Below are positions 21,904-32,623 of a stretch of DNA of 64,000 nt, in pieces. Below the pieces are notes generated by a model. That model did no database searches. It was not told the DNA's origin and was given only the letters and a program-made list of their open reading frames with translations. Source of the stretch: Rebecca billardiae RCC1528 (lineage: Eukaryota; Haptophyta); the NCBI GenBank assembly GCA_965240325.2, contig OZ251222.1, forward strand, positions 2,108,001 to 2,172,000, in the 5' to 3' direction. Each line of letters starts with the position of its first letter. Position 1 is the stretch's first letter. The position numbers and the translations under genes were made by a program.

Positions 21904-22589
21904 CGCGGCGCTCGAGCGACGGGCTGTCGCGGACGCGCGGCGCACTGTGAGGCCTGCTTTGCTCCGGCTCTGAGGCCGGTGGCCCTCGCGAAGCCGAACG
22001 GCAGCTTTTGGAAGACTCTGCAAGGCGCCGCATTGGCTAATTTCGATCCCGTCGGCCCGTCGAATCGCCGATGTGGACCCCCCCCCCCCGATTGCAGAGT
22101 GCCCAGATCGATCTTCGCGAAGGTGCTTGCTCCTATTGGACACCTTCCAAGGTCCCCCTCCCGTTCCACCAGAAAACAATGGCCACGCGGCATTGTCATG
22201 GCAATGGCATTCGTGATGCCGACTGTGACTGACGTGTTTCCGACGGTCCGCCTGGGCCCTGCGCAGGCGCGGCGCGGGCTGACACGCTGACCGACAGTGC
22301 TCGCCTGCTACCTGACATCACGGGCTACTCAGCAGGCGTATGCGCACGCGCGGTAGCGCCGGGTGAGTTCCGGAACGGGCCACGCACGGGTCGGCCGCCG
22401 CTCAACACCCGCCGCAAGCGCAGCGCGCGGCGCAAACAGCAACTCATCGACAGCAGAGCGCGTGGATCGCCACGACGTCGACCTCGCGGCGTCGCCCGCC
22501 CGCTCCCGCCCCTTCTCAACGGCCGTGGCCCCGCGTGCGCCCCCATGTGGTCAGGGAGCTGATGCCGGAGGCTCGAGTCCGTCCTCATG
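21904..22589. other. HSF upstream region, no gene recognised
   Basis: GC-rich DNA upstream of the HSF start, with a run of C at about 22079-22088. Small ORFs only. Confidence 0.5.
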
Positions 22590-23091
22590 AGTTTTCTGGA
22601 CCCTGTGAAATCATCGCCTTTGACCTTTCTGGAACGGGTGGGACGAAGACCCTGCTCCGAATCCGCTCATACCGAGCTGGCCCGCGAAAGATCATTTTGC
22701 GGGTAGGGTGAGATGCCGAAAGCAAGACCGTCTTCCGCGAAAGCCATTGGTGATGTTCCCTGGGTTTCACAGATCTTTCCGGCCTTAAAAGTTCCTGTCG
22801 TTTCAACGAGGGATTACCACCTTCTGCGCTCAAGAGTGCGTCTCTGAATGTTGTTCTGGTGGGTAGGTCGAAACTTCTTCAATTGCCCTCAATCGTCACG
22901 TAGAACCTCTCCCCCGATACAGAAGCTCGGTAGATCTGAGATCTGTGTTCATGTTTCATCAGTCGGAGCAGTCCGTCGTCTTGGAAGTTGCAGGTGCGAC
23001 TTTTCCGTACCCATAATGACGAAATCAGGCTTGCCGAAAGCGGACTTGAATAATCGGAAGTTTCCACCTACCCAGATATTACAACGGAATG
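22590..23091. other. Compositionally distinct 500-bp island
   Basis: The DNA changes abruptly to a mixed, less GC-rich composition downstream of the TRM13 stop. A minus-strand frame (22585-22833, ending PERSKAMISQGPENS) and a plus-strand frame (22848-23114) stay open but carry no domain. The edges at about 22590 and about 23090 are sharp. It could be a fragment inserted from elsewhere; no terminal repeats are visible. Confidence 0.45.
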
Positions 23092-24675
23092 TTAGGACGG
23101 CGGCTCGTGGCTGACGCCGACGGGCAGCGCATGCGCGGACCTGATTCCCGCCGCGCAGAGCAGCCGATTCTCGGGCGACACGCCGACGTCCACAAAGCCG
23201 CGCTCCACGTGCGCTCGGTAACCACTCGCGCGAAGGAGGCGCGCGCGCGCGACGTCGAGCAGCTCCTTGGCGCGAACGCCGTGGCCCGCACGCGACGCGG
23301 GGTCGAGCTCGAGCTCGGCAGCGGCGCGCCCGAGGACCGACGTGGACGCGCCCGCGCCGCCGTGCTCGTCGCACTCGCATGGTGCGCGGGGCTCCTCAGC
23401 CGCGCCGCCCTCCGCATCATCGTCCGCCTCCAGGCCGCACGTGCGTCCATCGCCCGCGGCGCTGCGTGCCGCCTGATTCTGACGCCCGCCGCCGTCGACA
23501 GCCCAGCACGCCACGGCGCACAGCCAGCGGAAGGTGCCCTCGCCGAAGCCCCATGCGACCAGCTGCTCCGTATTCGCAAAGGCCGGCCACGAGCATCGGT
23601 GGTGGCAGCACGTGGCGAGCACGGCGCCGTCGAATGCGCCCGGGCCACACGCAGCGAGGCAGCGCAGCGCGTAATCGGTTCCGGAGCCACACAGGTGCTT
23701 CGCCGAAGCCACGCGCCGCGTGGCGCGCGTGCCCCAGCGCAGGGCTGCCACGGCGACGAGGTCCACGTCTTTGATGTTGCCCTTGAGCCGCGTCACGGCC
23801 AGTCCGGACGCTTGGCCGCCATCCACGCCCATGCTCCCCGTGCGGCCGGGCGCATCGCGCGCACGCTCCGTGAGCGACCCGTCCGCCTTGTTGCGCGGGA
23901 CGATCGTGTCGATCAGCACAAAGGAGAGCTGCGCGCCGGCATCGCGCCGCGCCGCGAGCGAGGCGGAGAGCTGCGCCGTGCCTGCGCCAAACTCCACGTG
24001 CACGGCGCTCGCGGCCGCTGGGCCCACCGCGGCCGTGGCCGGCCCAGTGAGCGCCTCCGCCTCCGTGGCACCGGCCCCGCCACCGCGCAGCAGCGGATGC
24101 GACGCGATCGCGTCGCACTGCACGCGATGCCGCTCCGAGCTGCCGAGCTTGCCTGTGGGCTGGGGCGCTGGCGCGGCGGCTTCGCGAAGCTCATCGCCGC
24201 CGAGAGTGGCATGTGCCAGCGCGATGCGGTCGAGCAGCGCGCGAAGCTCGGCGACAGTCGGCGGCGGCGGCGGCGGCGGAGGGGCATGGGCTCGCGCAGC
24301 TTTCTCAGGCCGCGCTGAGGCATCGGCGCCGACGGCGCCAGGATTGAACGCGTGCAGGTCTCGGCGGAACCAAGGCTGGCTCTCGAGCTGCTGGCGCTCC
24401 TTGGTGCGGTTACACTTGCGGAGGTGCCGCTCCAGCTCGTCCTTGCGGACCGAGTGGCGCGGGTCCAGCGGGCACGGCACGCGCGCGCAGTCGCCCGCGG
24501 GCGCCGCCGCAGCTGAGCCCGTGTGATGCACACAGCACGGGCTACCGGCAACGCGAGGGAAGCGGCACCAGCGCTGCTTGCGCGGTAGAAACACCGTGCA
24601 TGTGGCTGCCTCGCCCGCCGTCGCGTCGGCCCGGCCTTCGGGAGCAAAGCACGCGTCCTGCTGCTCGCCCGCCAT
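23092..24675 (-). CDS. TRMT13: tRNA 2'-O-methyltransferase TRM13 homologue
   Basis: The ATG at 24675 gives 527 residues in one exon. The frame stays open upstream into the mobile element, so the earlier start is rejected. An N-terminal TRM13 CCCH finger (residues about 26-51: CTVFLPRKQRWCRF, later CCVHH) is followed by a CHHC U11-48K-type finger (CPLDPRHSV, then HLRKC; about 66-90). The methyltransferase region has VHVEFGAGTAQLS, then SAKHLCGSGTDYALRCL and ATCCHHRCSW. TRM13 methylates the 2'-OH at position 4 of some tRNAs using S-adenosylmethionine. Domain order and length fit the family. Its presumed promoter is displaced by an insertion 62 bp upstream. Confidence 0.93.
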   Translation of the reverse strand: MAGEQQDACFAPEGRADATAGEAATCTVFLPRKQRWCRFPRVAGSPCCVHHTGSAAAAPAGDCARVPCPLDPRHSVRKDELERHLRKCNRTKERQQLESQPWFRRDLHAFNPGAVGADASARPEKAARAHAPPPPPPPPTVAELRALLDRIALAHATLGGDELREAAAPAPQPTGKLGSSERHRVQCDAIASHPLLRGGGAGATEAEALTGPATAAVGPAAASAVHVEFGAGTAQLSASLAARRDAGAQLSFVLIDTIVPRNKADGSLTERARDAPGRTGSMGVDGGQASGLAVTRLKGNIKDVDLVAVAALRWGTRATRRVASAKHLCGSGTDYALRCLAACGPGAFDGAVLATCCHHRCSWPAFANTEQLVAWGFGEGTFRWLCAVACWAVDGGGRQNQAARSAAGDGRTCGLEADDDAEGGAAEEPRAPCECDEHGGAGASTSVLGRAAAELELDPASRAGHGVRAKELLDVARARLLRASGYRAHVERGFVDVGVSPENRLLCAAGIRSAHALPVGVSHEPPS

Positions 24676-24744
24676 CGTTCTTCTGCGCAGGCCCAGTCGG
24701 ACCATTCCCGCCCGAAACACGTGTGGATCCGGTCGGGAGCCGCG

Positions 24745-25373
24745 CGCAGTGGTGCTAATCTGCCCTGAGGGCACCGTGCCCTCTGGAGGGCACCGTGCCC
24801 TCGTGGGGCTCTGAGGGCACGGTGCCCTCGCGGGACGCAGCCTCGCACTGCGCGGCGCGCCGCGATGAGTTCGAGTGGTGGACGGGGGTGCATCGGGTGC
24901 TAGTGACGGTACGATGGGCCGCGACGAGCCCACCATCACCCAGTGATCTCGTGCGGTGCCAGCTCGCCCTCCTCCTCGTCGTCACTCGCACTGGCACCAC
25001 GTCGCGCGCGCGCGCGCATGGCTTGCCTTGCGCGCGCTGTGTTCACGCGCAGTCTGCTTGGCAGCAGGGCGACCGTGGCTGGTGGTTGCGGTCGCGGATG
25101 ATTGGAGTGTGTGCAGCTGCGCTACATCCGCACGCGACCCGCCCGTCCTCGTCGAGCGCTGGAGAGACACGCGTGTCGCGCATGCACTCGAGTGGAAGCA
25201 GGAGAGCGGCACGCGAGCTTGGCTGCGCGCGCACGACAAGGTGCGCCAACACACAGCTCCTCCCGCCATGAGCACCAGCTACGCACACACCCCTTCCGCG
25301 CTGCCTGACCTGCGAGGCCGCCGCGGTGCGGACACTGCGTGAGACACCCACGGTCAGCGGCCACGGCTGACAC
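24745..25373 (+). repeat. Left inverted arm of the element
   Basis: 629 bp, mirrored at 26668-27296. Near its outer end it holds three copies of the palindrome GAGGGCACCGTGCCCTC or its complement (24767-24783, 24786-24802, 24813-24829). The inner edge is at GCTGACAC, where identity stops abruptly. Confidence 0.93.
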
Positions 25374-26667
25374 TGGTCAACAGCTCATGCAGCCGTTGCT
25401 GCAGCTTCGATTGCAACAGCAGCAGCGCTGGTGGCAGTCAACCCCATCGCTGTCGCTGGCGTAACCACCCTCGGCGCCATAGCGCCCACGGCACCAGCAG
25501 CCCTTGCACGTCCAGCAGCTGCGGCACGTCGCTCGGCTGAGTGGCGGCAATACGGACTAGGTTGTCGTCCGAGCAGCCGCGCGGGCAGCTCCATGACCTT
25601 GGGGCGCACTGTCGCTGCATGCCGCTCCAAGCGTCTGCTGTAGCTGCTGCGGCTGAGACAGCAACTGCTATTGCTCGCGATGGCAGCTTCACCGCAGCTG
25701 TACCATCAGCATCATCAGTTGTGACTTACTTAGAACGCGATGTGGCAATAAATGGGATTTCCGCCGTTTTTTTCGCTCGATGGATTTGAATAATAAATGA
25801 AAATCCCGCTGTGACCTTGGAGACTTAGAGACTTGATGTGTGCACACAATTGACGTGGCGGCTGTGCTGCAGGGCTCACACGGGACGTCGGCGCATGGAG
25901 CCTGGGGAGCTCTTATCCGCAGAGGCGTGGTAGGCGTGCTCCATCCCGCACGCAGCCCAGCGCTGTAGCAGCCGCTTCCGCGTACTCGCACTTTGGCGGT
26001 GGTGCCAAGGCCGCGCGCCGCTCGCCTGACGGCATCGCCGCAGCAGCGCGGTCCCACGCGCATGCGGACGGGCGCGGCAATGGCGGTGGGGTTCGCAACG
26101 TGCAAGGCGTCAGCGGCTCGGCACCGGGTCCACCCGGCTGCAGCAGGAGCACCGTCGGCGCTCGCGGCGCATGCGGCGTCAGGCGCTCACCAAGCGGCGT
26201 GTCGGGCGGGTGCGGATGCAGCTGCCGGAACCAGGGCGCCGGGTATGCACGCGGCTGCAGCTCGCCCCAGCGCGCACTCGCAGGCAGTGAAGTCGGCCGC
26301 CCTGCCGGCCGGATTCGTAGGCGCTCGCTTGGCGGCTGCCGGCGCGCGACAAGCCAGAGCACGAGTAAAGCATCCGCACCGCCACGGCGGTGGTGACAGA
26401 GAGCACGACCACGGGCGGTGGTGCCGCCGATGCAGCGAGCGCGAGCTCGAGCGCGGCCGTGAACGGTGCAAGCAGCGTCAGCGGCGCGCGGAGCGATCAA
26501 GCCCGCCGTTCCAAGAGGAACAAGGGCGGCATTGCGGGAGGGTAGGGGCACCGGCAGACAGCAGCGATGTCGCGCCATCGCTGATCGGACTGACATGGCT
26601 AGCCGGTCGATGTGGCCATTGCTCGCGAGAGTATGCTATGAGCCAGATTGCTGTGCAGCACGCGACC

Positions 26668-27296
26668 GTGTCAGCCGTGGCCGCTGACCGTGGGTGTCTC
26701 ACGCAGTGTCCGCACCGCGGCGGCCTCGCAGGTCAGGCAGCGCGGAAGGGGTGTGTGCGTAGCTGGTGCTCATGGCGGGAGGAGCTGTGTGTTGGCGCAC
26801 CTTGTCGTGCGCGCGCAGCCAAGCTCGCGTGCCGCTCTCCTGCTTAAACTCGAGTGCATGCGCGACACGCGTGTCTCTCCAGCGCTCGACGAGGACGGGC
26901 GGGTCGCGTGCGGATGTAGCGTAGCTGCACACACTCCAATCATCCGCGACCGCAACCACCAGCCACGGTCGCCCTGCTGCCAAGCAGACTGCGCGTGAAC
27001 ACAGCGCGCGCAAGGCAAGCCATGCGCGCGCGCGCGCGACGTGGTGCCAGTGCGAGTGACGACGAGGAGGAGGGCGAGCTGGCACCGCACGAGATCACTG
27101 GGTGATGGTGGGCTCGTCGCGGCCCATCGTACCGTCACTAGCACCCGATGCACCCCCGTCCACCACTCGAACTCATCGCGGCGCGCCGCGCAGTGCGAGG
27201 CTGCGTCCCGCGAGGGCACCGTGCCCTCAGAGCCCCACGAGGGCACGGTGCCCTCCAGAGGGCACGGTGCCCTCAGGGCAGATTAGCACCACTGCG
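26668..27296 (-). repeat. Right inverted arm of the element
   Basis: Reverse complement of 24745-25373, of equal length. The three palindromes recur at 27212-27228, 27239-27255 and 27258-27274. The long frames in each arm are mirror copies of each other and are not evidence for genes. Confidence 0.93.
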
Positions 27297-27359
27297 ATGA
27301 GCCGCGCGGCACTGCGCGGCGCGCGCGGGATGAGTCCGTGACGGGCGTCGGGGGGAGCA

Positions 27360-28061
27360 ATGCCGGCCGTGTTGCGATGCGTGTGCGTCGCGCTGGCAAT
27401 AGGCCCGTTGGGCGTCGACTCTCGCGCGCTGAGGTTCGGCTCACGGATGCCGCGCTCGTCATCCTCAGGCGGCGGTGGTGATGCTGACGAGCAGGAGCAG
27501 GAGCACGATAACAGCTTGTCCTCCACGATCGCAGAGCTGTGCCACCTTGTGCCGCGTTTCACGTACACGCTGAACCCGGAGACGTGCATTAAGATCAGGA
27601 AGCGTTTCACGCCCCTCCTGACAGAGCTCTCCGTCGGCGGTGACTTTGATCCGCGCAATCAAGTGTGGACATTCCGCACCGACTGGGTCGACACCATCAT
27701 TGGCGGCACACTCGCGCTCTCGCCGCCGATGCTGCAGTGGTCAAAGTCCCTCTATTTTCCAGGAGTTTACGACGTCGCGACGCGGCTCAAGTTCCTCGCG
27801 TCGATCGACTTGCGCACGGCGGAGACGCGAACGGGCCTGGAGGTCTCCCTCCGTCGGTCGGCAGTGACACAGAATGGCCTGCAGCTCGAGCGAAAGATCC
27901 CGCTCGATGGCCCCGACGGCCACTTCAAGCTCGGCGTGGTTGGCGCAGTCGACTTCCCCGAGGTGATTGGCATCACTGGTGGCGGCGCCACGGGACTCAA
28001 CGCGAGCGATGTACAGATTGGGCTCAATCTGAAGCGGCTTGATCTGCTCGTCGACTTCTAG
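27360..28061 (+). CDS. Unknown beta-rich protein; in-frame TAG near the end
   Basis: The ATG at 27360 encodes 233 residues. A hydrophobic N-terminal leader of about 20 residues (VLRCVCVALAIGPLG) suggests secretion or organelle import. The rest is regular alternating sequence (LKFLASIDLRTAETRTGLEV; FKLGVVGAVDFPEVIGITGG) typical of beta-sheets or barrels. I do not recognise the family. After the TAG (28059-28061) the frame reads YTPRLSFNLGGS and reaches a good GTGAGT donor at 28098. The stop may therefore be a mutation, an error, or the true end with chance continuation. TAG ends other genes here (ataxin-10, MTO1), so general recoding is unlikely. Confidence 0.6.
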   Translation: MPAVLRCVCVALAIGPLGVDSRALRFGSRMPRSSSSGGGGDADEQEQEHDNSLSSTIAELCHLVPRFTYTLNPETCIKIRKRFTPLLTELSVGGDFDPRNQVWTFRTDWVDTIIGGTLALSPPMLQWSKSLYFPGVYDVATRLKFLASIDLRTAETRTGLEVSLRRSAVTQNGLQLERKIPLDGPDGHFKLGVVGAVDFPEVIGITGGGATGLNASDVQIGLNLKRLDLLVDF

Positions 28062-30287
28062 TACACGCCCAGGCTGAGCTTCAACCTTGGCGGATCTGTG
28101 AGTCCTGCGATGCGAAGTTCCAGTCTCGACGGTGGTGCCAAGACTGCGTCTGCTAATGACACTGCACTGGTAAAGGCCCCCGAACCGTGGGTCGTCGTCA
28201 ACCCGCAGGCTCGTCGCGACCGTCATGCTCAACGATGGACCATTGAATCTCGCGCGTGTCACGCCCGTGCGCTCGGGTCGGCCTCGGGCCGTGACCCTGC
28301 TGCGGCGGTCACTCGGTCCGCGGGCCGCCCGGGACCGGGTCCAACCGAGTGGCCACGCGGTTCAATTCTTATAATATCAGTAGTCACCGCGGCACGCGGA
28401 CACGGCGCCTCCCGCGGACACGGCCACGGGACAGCGGCAGACACGACTGCGACAGTCGACGCCAGGCCCAGGCCACGCAGGTCAACACGGTTGACCTAAG
28501 TAGACTTGTAACGAGAGTTAAATACTGAGTTATTCGGGCTAAGAGCGCGGTCCAGCGCCGCAGCACCGCGGCGGTAGCATATATATAATTATACATCACC
28601 CGATGACGACGCCATCACTGGCAGCACTACTGATGGATATGCTGCTGGGACGACTCGACGGCGGTGCGCTGGGAGCAAATGGGAGCCTCCCAGGGACGTG
28701 TCTCAGTCAGTTGTCATTGTCAACCGCTCGGCGATGGAGTGATAATGCGCGCGATATGGACCGCCACCGAGACGACGTGTCCGTGACTGCTCGGTGAGTC
28801 GGAGGCGGGGGGGACGACCGCGAGGTGCGCTGATGATCCTGACGTAGTCAGTCCCGGTCCCCGCCGTGCTGACTCACTCGCCGCGGCGACACGAACGGCG
28901 ACACGGCACCGTACGTGTCTGCTGCTGCTGCACTCAGCAGGCTGCCCGCCTCAGCCTCACAGCCTGCGCCCGGTTGCAATGTGAATGTCAATAACATGAT
29001 GATTGATGCCATGAGTGAGCATGCCACGACGCGTTATCAATTTGATCATCATCCCGGCCGGTCTGCGTGTCAGTACCGTCACCGCGAAGTTAAGACTAGC
29101 GTAGTTACAGCTATACAGTATTCAGTAACTACTACTCTACAGACTGCTCAAATTAGCTTACGCTTCAGTTTCATCATCAGTACATTGCGTGCGCTGATTT
29201 TCTGAGTCATTCATAGACTAATTTCACTACTCATTGTATTTGTCACGATGAGTATGACGACACATGTGACTGATGTGAATACTGAGTAAAATCCCCTTTA
29301 ATAGACTTATAACGGGCTCTCGGGACTCATGGAGTGATCAGACCGTCGGCGGCCGAAGCCTCCAGCTTTGTGAGCCTACTGTACCCTGGCCAGCCCCCAA
29401 CCAACCAGTACCACCACCCCCACCCCGCACCCGACCTCGTCAAACCACAGAGTCGGTCACGCGACAGACAGACGAGGCACATCGTAACTAACTTGAGAAC
29501 GATCGACTAACAGTACAGTGCCCGGCTACTGACACCACTCCAGGTCACCGAGAAGTCAGTGCCGTCTGTGCCGTGGACAGCCCACCGGGCCGCGGACTGC
29601 ACCTCCGTCATCCGTGTAATCGCGATTGTCCGGACGATATATTAGTGACGATCGAATTAATTGCGATAGTCGTCCGATATTATATCGGCGTGACGATTGG
29701 CGATTTATTGCATGAATAATAATTAATCATTTGCCTATTAAATCAGTCGGCACTCCCAGTCCCCGGGGATCACCGAGTCCGAGTAGCTTTTTAATAATAA
29801 TGAAAGAATTAATGAGACCGTGGAATCTAACAGTAATTTTTAAAAACTAGTACGTACGAGTTACCGCGCCTCGTCCCTCAGGACCGTCTAATTAGTAACA
29901 GTTGTGCGCACTGCGCCGCCGAGCAGTCGTGGCCGCGTCGGCGCCCGGTGCGGCCGCTTCATCTGCGGTCTGACAGCAGCTGAAGACGCCTGACTCGGCC
30001 AATCCTCAGTGCCAGGCTGATGGCAGAGAGTCGCATCGCGCCGTGCAGGCAGCGTAGTCCGACACGCCGGCCATATCTAGTCTCTAGATAATCAGCCGAG
30101 CTGCAGGACGGCAGCCAGCAGGCGCAGCGCGTGAGCCGTGAGCGGTGACGGCACCAGCAACCGCGACCGCCGAGCACAAACGGGTCCGAGCCCGACCGTG
30201 CAACAGCATCGTGCGTGCGGCGCCGTGCCCGAAGCGCGGGATGGCCGGTGCCGGCGCGGCGTGCGTATCCACCCGCGTCAGGCGTGC
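28062..30287. other. Intergenic, no gene recognised
   Basis: About 2.2 kb. After the possible read-through segment the DNA becomes mixed and then AT-rich (29000-29900), with only small ORFs. It contains a dispersed repeat copy at 29288-29448 and short low-complexity tracts. Confidence 0.6.
29288..29448 (+). repeat. Dispersed repeat, copy 1
   Basis: Matches 61835-61944 in order: TCCCCTTTA, GTGATCAGAC, GGCGGCCGAAGCCTCCAG, TACCCTGGCCAGCCCCCAAC, CAACCA and CAAACCAC. This copy is about 50 bp longer through roughly ten small insertions. No coding or known element features are visible. Confidence 0.85.
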
Positions 30288-31190
<903 letters not shown>

Positions 31191-31979
31191 ATGGCCGGTC
31201 TTGCGACATCGAGCGTGACGCCTGTGAAGCTCGTGCTCCTAGGAAACGGCTCCGCGGGCAAGACTTCCCTCTGCGCGCGCTTCGTCGAGGATGGCTTCAC
31301 AAAGCAGTACCGGCAGACGATCGGGTGCGACTTCTACGACAAGCTTGTCGAGCTCAGAACCAACAAGACCGTGTCGCTTCAGGTTTGGGACATCGGCGGC
31401 CAGTCCATCGCTTCGAAGATGATCGGCAACTACGTGTATGGGTCGGATATTGTGTTCCTGTGCTACGACGTGACAGACTCCAGCTCATTCTACTCCTGCG
31501 ATGACTGGCTCGCCCACGTGCGCCGCACCTACGCTCAGCAGACGTCCTCGGACGTCCCCGGCGATGTGAAGAAGCCGCCACTGGTGTACCTGATCGCACT
31601 CAAGGTTGATCTCATCGCGCAGCGCGTGGTCATGCCGGAGGCGCACGATCGTTTCATCGCGGAGAACGACATCGACGGCGGCTTCTTCGTCTCTGCGTCA
31701 ACAGGCGAGAATGTGCTCATCGCCGTGTACTCGGCTGCGGCGCGCGCCGCTGGCATCAGGCTCACGCAAGACGAGCTGGCTTTCTACCAGCAGGTGCTGC
31801 AAGTGCGCGTGCAGGCCGAGCGTGAGGAGGAGGCTGCCGTCCAGGAGGATGAGGTCGGTCGCGATTTGGAGGATAACGATGAGGGGGCGCCGATCGCAAG
31901 CTGCATGCCGTGCTTCGGTGGTGGCGGCCGCCGTGCCAGGTCCAATAAACCTGCTGGGCATCATCATGATTATTCATGA
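31191..31979 (+). CDS. RAB28: RAB28-like small GTPase
   Basis: The ATG at 31191 gives 262 residues in one exon. P-loop GNGSAGKTSL, switch I QTIGCDF and switch II WDIGGQSI match RAB28, which typically has WDIGGQ in place of the usual WDTAGQ. The G5 loop is SASTG. The G4 guanine-specificity motif, normally NKxD, reads LKVD in IALKVDL: the Asn is replaced. The C-terminus has no CaaX box; it carries CMPC about 25 residues from the end, which might be lipid-modified. RAB28 is a ciliary or endosomal trafficking GTPase. The longer upstream frame is an artefact through the NACA promoter. It is about 40 residues longer than animal RAB28. Confidence 0.88.
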   Translation: MAGLATSSVTPVKLVLLGNGSAGKTSLCARFVEDGFTKQYRQTIGCDFYDKLVELRTNKTVSLQVWDIGGQSIASKMIGNYVYGSDIVFLCYDVTDSSSFYSCDDWLAHVRRTYAQQTSSDVPGDVKKPPLVYLIALKVDLIAQRVVMPEAHDRFIAENDIDGGFFVSASTGENVLIAVYSAAARAAGIRLTQDELAFYQQVLQVRVQAEREEEAAVQEDEVGRDLEDNDEGAPIASCMPCFGGGGRRARSNKPAGHHHDYS

Positions 31980-32176
31980 TCAGCGATAGATCGATCTGAT
32001 GAGAACTATCTATCGATCTATATATCTATATATATAGATATATATTGTAGAGTTCGAAAATAAGAATGTAGTGATGTAAGGACTTCGATGACGACGCCTT
32101 GCTGCCCGGTCACGGAGTGTGGGCTGTGGCGCCACTGGCCCACTGGCCACTGCAGACGTGAAATAATAATAATAAT

Positions 32177-32254
<78 letters not shown>

Positions 32255-32623
32255 TCAGACTGACGCGCACTCCTGAGGAGCGTCGGCACTCCTGCTTGCG
32301 CTGGGCGGTGCCCCGTACTCCGTAGACCTGCCGCGCCGACCCGCGCGCAGCGTGAGCGGGGACTGCGGGGAGTGTCGCCAGTGAGCGGACTGTCACTGAG
32401 CGCGGTGCGGCCGCGCCGCGCCGCTGCGGCTCACTGACTGCTAGTCACTCGGGACACTCGGTGCGGAATAATGATAAATGCGGATGCAGTCTCGCCCGTC
32501 ACATCTGGACCAGATTCTGGACGCCCGCGCTGGCGTGACTCGCCGCCGCCTCCGACGACGGAGACTGGACTTGGATCATGGAGTGAGCAAAGATGCATCA
32601 TCAGACAGATGCCCGTGAGATGG
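31980..32623. other. Intergenic with microsatellites
   Basis: No gene is seen. It contains ATCTATAT-type repeats (31990-32045) and a long TAA/TA microsatellite at 32165-32252. Confidence 0.7.
32165..32252. repeat. (TAA)n/(TA)n microsatellite
   Basis: Six AAT-type units followed by about 35 uninterrupted TA units; apparent poly-Ile/Tyr ORFs are translations of it. Confidence 0.97.

Larger units (their letters stand above)
24745..27298. mobile_element. Long-inverted-repeat (foldback/MULE-like) element
   Basis: Two almost identical 629-bp arms in opposite orientation flank a 1.29-kb spacer. A direct repeat GAGCCGCG (8 bp, 10 bp if extended to GAGCCGCGCG) lies at 24737-24744 and 27299-27306, a likely target-site duplication; the right end carries two extra bases. 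Long terminal inverted repeats with an 8-11 bp target duplication fit Mutator-like or foldback DNA transposons. The spacer ORFs show no transposase motif, so the copy looks non-autonomous. The arms differ by only a few bases, which suggests recent activity or gene conversion. Confidence 0.82.

Noticed and set aside
25993-26847. 284-codon plus frame and 227-codon minus frame in the element spacer
   Set aside because: No transposase or other motif; the plus frame runs into the right arm, where sequence is mirrored. Kept as spacer without a gene call.
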